DNA from: Syntrophomonas sp. UBA5288
Lineage (GTDB): Bacteria > Bacillota > Syntrophomonadia > Syntrophomonadales > Syntrophomonadaceae
Assembly: GCA_002408445.1 (NCBI GenBank)
Contig: DHSK01000037.1
Coordinates: 1 to 6,161 of the forward strand
Direction: 5' to 3'
Length of the DNA: 6,161 bases
The position numbers and the translations under genes are program-made. The first letter of the stretch is position 1; each line of letters opens with the position of its first letter. The notes under the pieces were generated by a model. It worked only from the letters and a program-made list of their open reading frames with translations, searched no databases and was not told the DNA's origin. Below are positions 5,330-6,161 of the stretch, one piece after another.

Positions 5330-5548
5330 CCAAAATCGAAATCGACCTACAAATACATTTTACACCATTTAACAGTCAAGTCAAGTCATGCCGTGTAAAA
5401 CCACTATATAGTGCAAGAAATACTAATAAATAGGAACTACTTACCTTAATAATGGATGGAGTGGCAATAAAAGGGCATTTGCGCCTTTTGTTTTATTTAT
5501 AAACCGGATAAAATTATTTTATCCCCATGCACCTGCTTGGTGTTCGGA
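5330..5548. repeat. Long direct repeat, copy B (about 219 bp)
   Basis: This copy pairs with 3373-3590. The palindrome CACTATATAGTG is at 5402-5413. AAAAGG (5469-5474) pairs with CCTTTT (5484-5489), with inner GC/GC, then GTTTTATTTAT follows, terminator-like on the plus strand. A GGATAAAA/TTTTATCC dyad at about 5506-5524 is perfect here and imperfect in copy A. It lies about 160 bp upstream of hppA, so it probably represents the original hppA upstream region or a duplicate of it. Confidence 0.85.
5357..5384 (-). promoter_or_regulatory. Sigma-A-like promoter in repeat copy B, pointing into the IS
   Basis: On the minus strand, -35 TTGACT (5379-5384) and -10 TAAAAT (5357-5362) are separated by 16 bp. 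This is the equivalent of the copy A promoter, with a better -10. No gene start follows before the palindrome and the IS. A transcript would cross the 5260-5304 hairpin and enter the transposase gene in the sense direction. Confidence 0.5.
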
Positions 5549-5577
5549 TCTACCTGCAACTTCTGTCTCGTTACTGA
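5527..5577 (+). CDS. Possible 16-codon leucine-rich leader ORF
   Basis: ATG at 5527 opens MHLLGVRIYLQLLSRY, with 5 Leu in 16 codons, and its stop lies within the terminator-like hairpin that follows. That is the layout of an attenuator leader peptide, but no ribosome binding site is visible before the ATG and the downstream gene is not an amino-acid gene. The first seven codons also exist in repeat copy A, where the frame then diverges. Probably fortuitous. Confidence 0.15.
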   Translation: MHLLGVRIYLQLLSRY

Positions 5578-5601
5578 CAAGAAGCCTACGCAGGTTTTTT
5601 T
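5552..5601 (+). terminator. Intrinsic-terminator-like hairpin in the hppA leader
   Basis: ACCTGC (5552-5557) pairs with GCAGGT (5590-5595). Inside it CTTCTGTC (5560-5567) pairs with GACAAGAAG (5576-5584) with one bulged A. Seven T follow (5595-5601). This is the best intrinsic terminator in the window. It stands about 110 bp before hppA with no annotated plus-strand gene upstream, so it either insulates hppA from read-through or attenuates its transcript. The segment is absent from repeat copy A. Confidence 0.6.
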
Positions 5602-5633
5602 ATCAGTAAGAAGGGAGGGAAAAAATCCGGCGG

Positions 5634-5708
5634 ATGCGCAGGAAGATTGCAGCTTTAGCCACTAGGTATGTGAAGACACGAATAATTATTAAGGATGTGA
5701 TTTGTTAA
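5634..5708 (+). CDS. Possible 24-codon ORF ending one base before hppA
   Basis: ATG at 5634 opens a 24-codon basic ORF (MRRKIAALATRYVKTR, then IIIKDVIC) whose TAA (5706-5708) is one base before the hppA ATG. GGGAGGG at 5613-5619 precedes it, but the spacer of 14 nt is long. If translated, it could couple ribosomes to hppA, whose own ribosome binding site is also poorly spaced. Position is the only argument for it. Confidence 0.25.
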   Translation: MRRKIAALATRYVKTRIIIKDVIC

Positions 5709-5709
5709 A

Positions 5710-6161
5710 ATGGAGGTTGTTATTAATCGAAAAACTACGCGGACAGTGCTGGGCAGCCTGTTCAGTCTGGCTATGTTGTTAATTATGCCTGCCACAGCAG
5801 TTGCCAGTGAAGCCAATCTGGCCATTCCCCATCTTACCCAGAGCCAAAATCACCTGCTGATGGGCGGTATTGTGGTATGTATACTGGGGATGCTTTTTGG
5901 AGTATATCAATTTAATAAAGTTAAAAAAATTAAGGCCCATAAATCCATGCTGGATGTTGCGGCTACTATCTATGAGACCTGTAAAACCTATCTTATTCAA
6001 CAGGGTAAGTTTCTTTGCATATTATTCGCATTTATCGGCGTCTGCATAGCGTTCTATTTTGGTTTCCTGCAAAAGACTCCCATAGGCGGGGTGCTGTTTA
6101 TCTTAATGTGGACGATTATAGGTATTCTGGGTTCATATAGTGTAGCCTGGTACGGAATTCG
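5710..6161 (+). CDS. hppA: Membrane-bound ion-pumping pyrophosphatase, N-terminal part
   Basis: The first 150 codons are present; the gene runs off the window. The ATG at 5710 is the only reasonable start, because TGA closes the frame at 5698-5700. AAGGAT (5691-5696) is a weak, distant ribosome binding site. A signal-like segment (about 12-32, ending ATAVASEA) is followed by membrane helices at about 47-66, 101-122 and 126-146. Landmarks between them are SMLDVAATIYETCKTYLIQQ (about 79-98) and GSYSVAWYGI at the break, which fit the N-terminus of the divergent H+/Na+ pyrophosphatases I associate with Sporomusaceae and related anaerobes. The enzyme couples hydrolysis of pyrophosphate to ion export across the cytoplasmic membrane. 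Catalytic Asp motifs lie beyond the window, so ion specificity cannot be judged. Confidence 0.85.
   Translation, partial: MEVVINRKTTRTVLGSLFSLAMLLIMPATAVASEANLAIPHLTQSQNHLLMGGIVVCILGMLFGVYQFNKVKKIKAHKSMLDVAATIYETCKTYLIQQGKFLCILFAFIGVCIAFYFGFLQKTPIGGVLFILMWTIIGILGSYSVAWYGI

Noticed and set aside
3373..5548. Composite transposon or CRISPR-like array formed by the two long repeats
   Set aside because: The repeats lack transposase ends, have only two copies, and are not associated with cas genes; the simpler reading is duplicated regulatory DNA.
5779..6000. 73-codon minus-strand ORF opposite hppA
   Set aside because: It is the shadow of a recognisable pyrophosphatase N-terminus.

Overview
The window looks like a Gram-positive-lineage anaerobe with low to moderate GC, most likely a spore-forming member of the Negativicutes (Sporomusaceae-like) or a related Clostridia. 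The basis is the DUF421/DUF4363 gene pair, strong AAGGAGG-type ribosome binding sites, the N-terminus of a membrane pyrophosphatase resembling those I associate with Sporomusaceae, and an IS1182-type transposase. This is recognition by eye; no database was searched.

Layout. At 3-86 is the tail of an unidentified upstream gene, closed by a GGGACGG hairpin (90-120). A two-gene plus-strand operon follows: a DUF421/YetF-like membrane protein (191-880) and a DUF4363 protein (899-1279). It converges on a two-gene minus-strand operon: a secreted Ser/Tyr/Asn/Gly-rich protein (1817-2263) and a membrane-anchored extracytoplasmic protein (1382-1804). A perfect 14-bp hairpin (1310-1342) lies between the two operons. 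From 2264 to about 3370 coding density is low: one probable small two-helix membrane protein (2580-2801), a doubtful short ORF, a hairpin, and a decayed minus-strand gene (2996-3352) that still has a good promoter and ribosome binding site but has lost its reading frame.

The right half is dominated by mobile DNA. A complete IS1182-family element (3631-5260) encodes an intact 480-residue DDE transposase. It has 15-bp terminal inverted repeats and an apparent 4-bp ACGT target duplication. Removing the element and one ACGT restores a 77-bp near-perfect palindrome, so the IS landed inside a hairpin element. Outside this lie two direct copies of a ~218-bp non-coding sequence (3373-3590 and 5330-5548, about 91% identical by my hand count). 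Each copy carries a sigma-A-like promoter pointing left. In the left copy it fed the decayed gene; in the right copy it points into the IS, in the same direction as the transposase. The transposase ribosome binding site can be locked in a 13-bp RNA stem whose other arm lies further upstream inside the IS, a plausible guard against such read-through.

The window ends in the first 150 codons of a membrane-bound pyrophosphatase (hppA, 5710 onward). Its leader contains an intrinsic-terminator-like hairpin with a 7-T run (5552-5601) and two tiny ORFs, one ending a single base before the hppA start, so attenuation or translational coupling is possible. The most unusual feature is the nested arrangement of duplicated regulatory DNA, palindrome, IS and hppA leader. 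I do not see evidence for a new defence or biosynthetic system.
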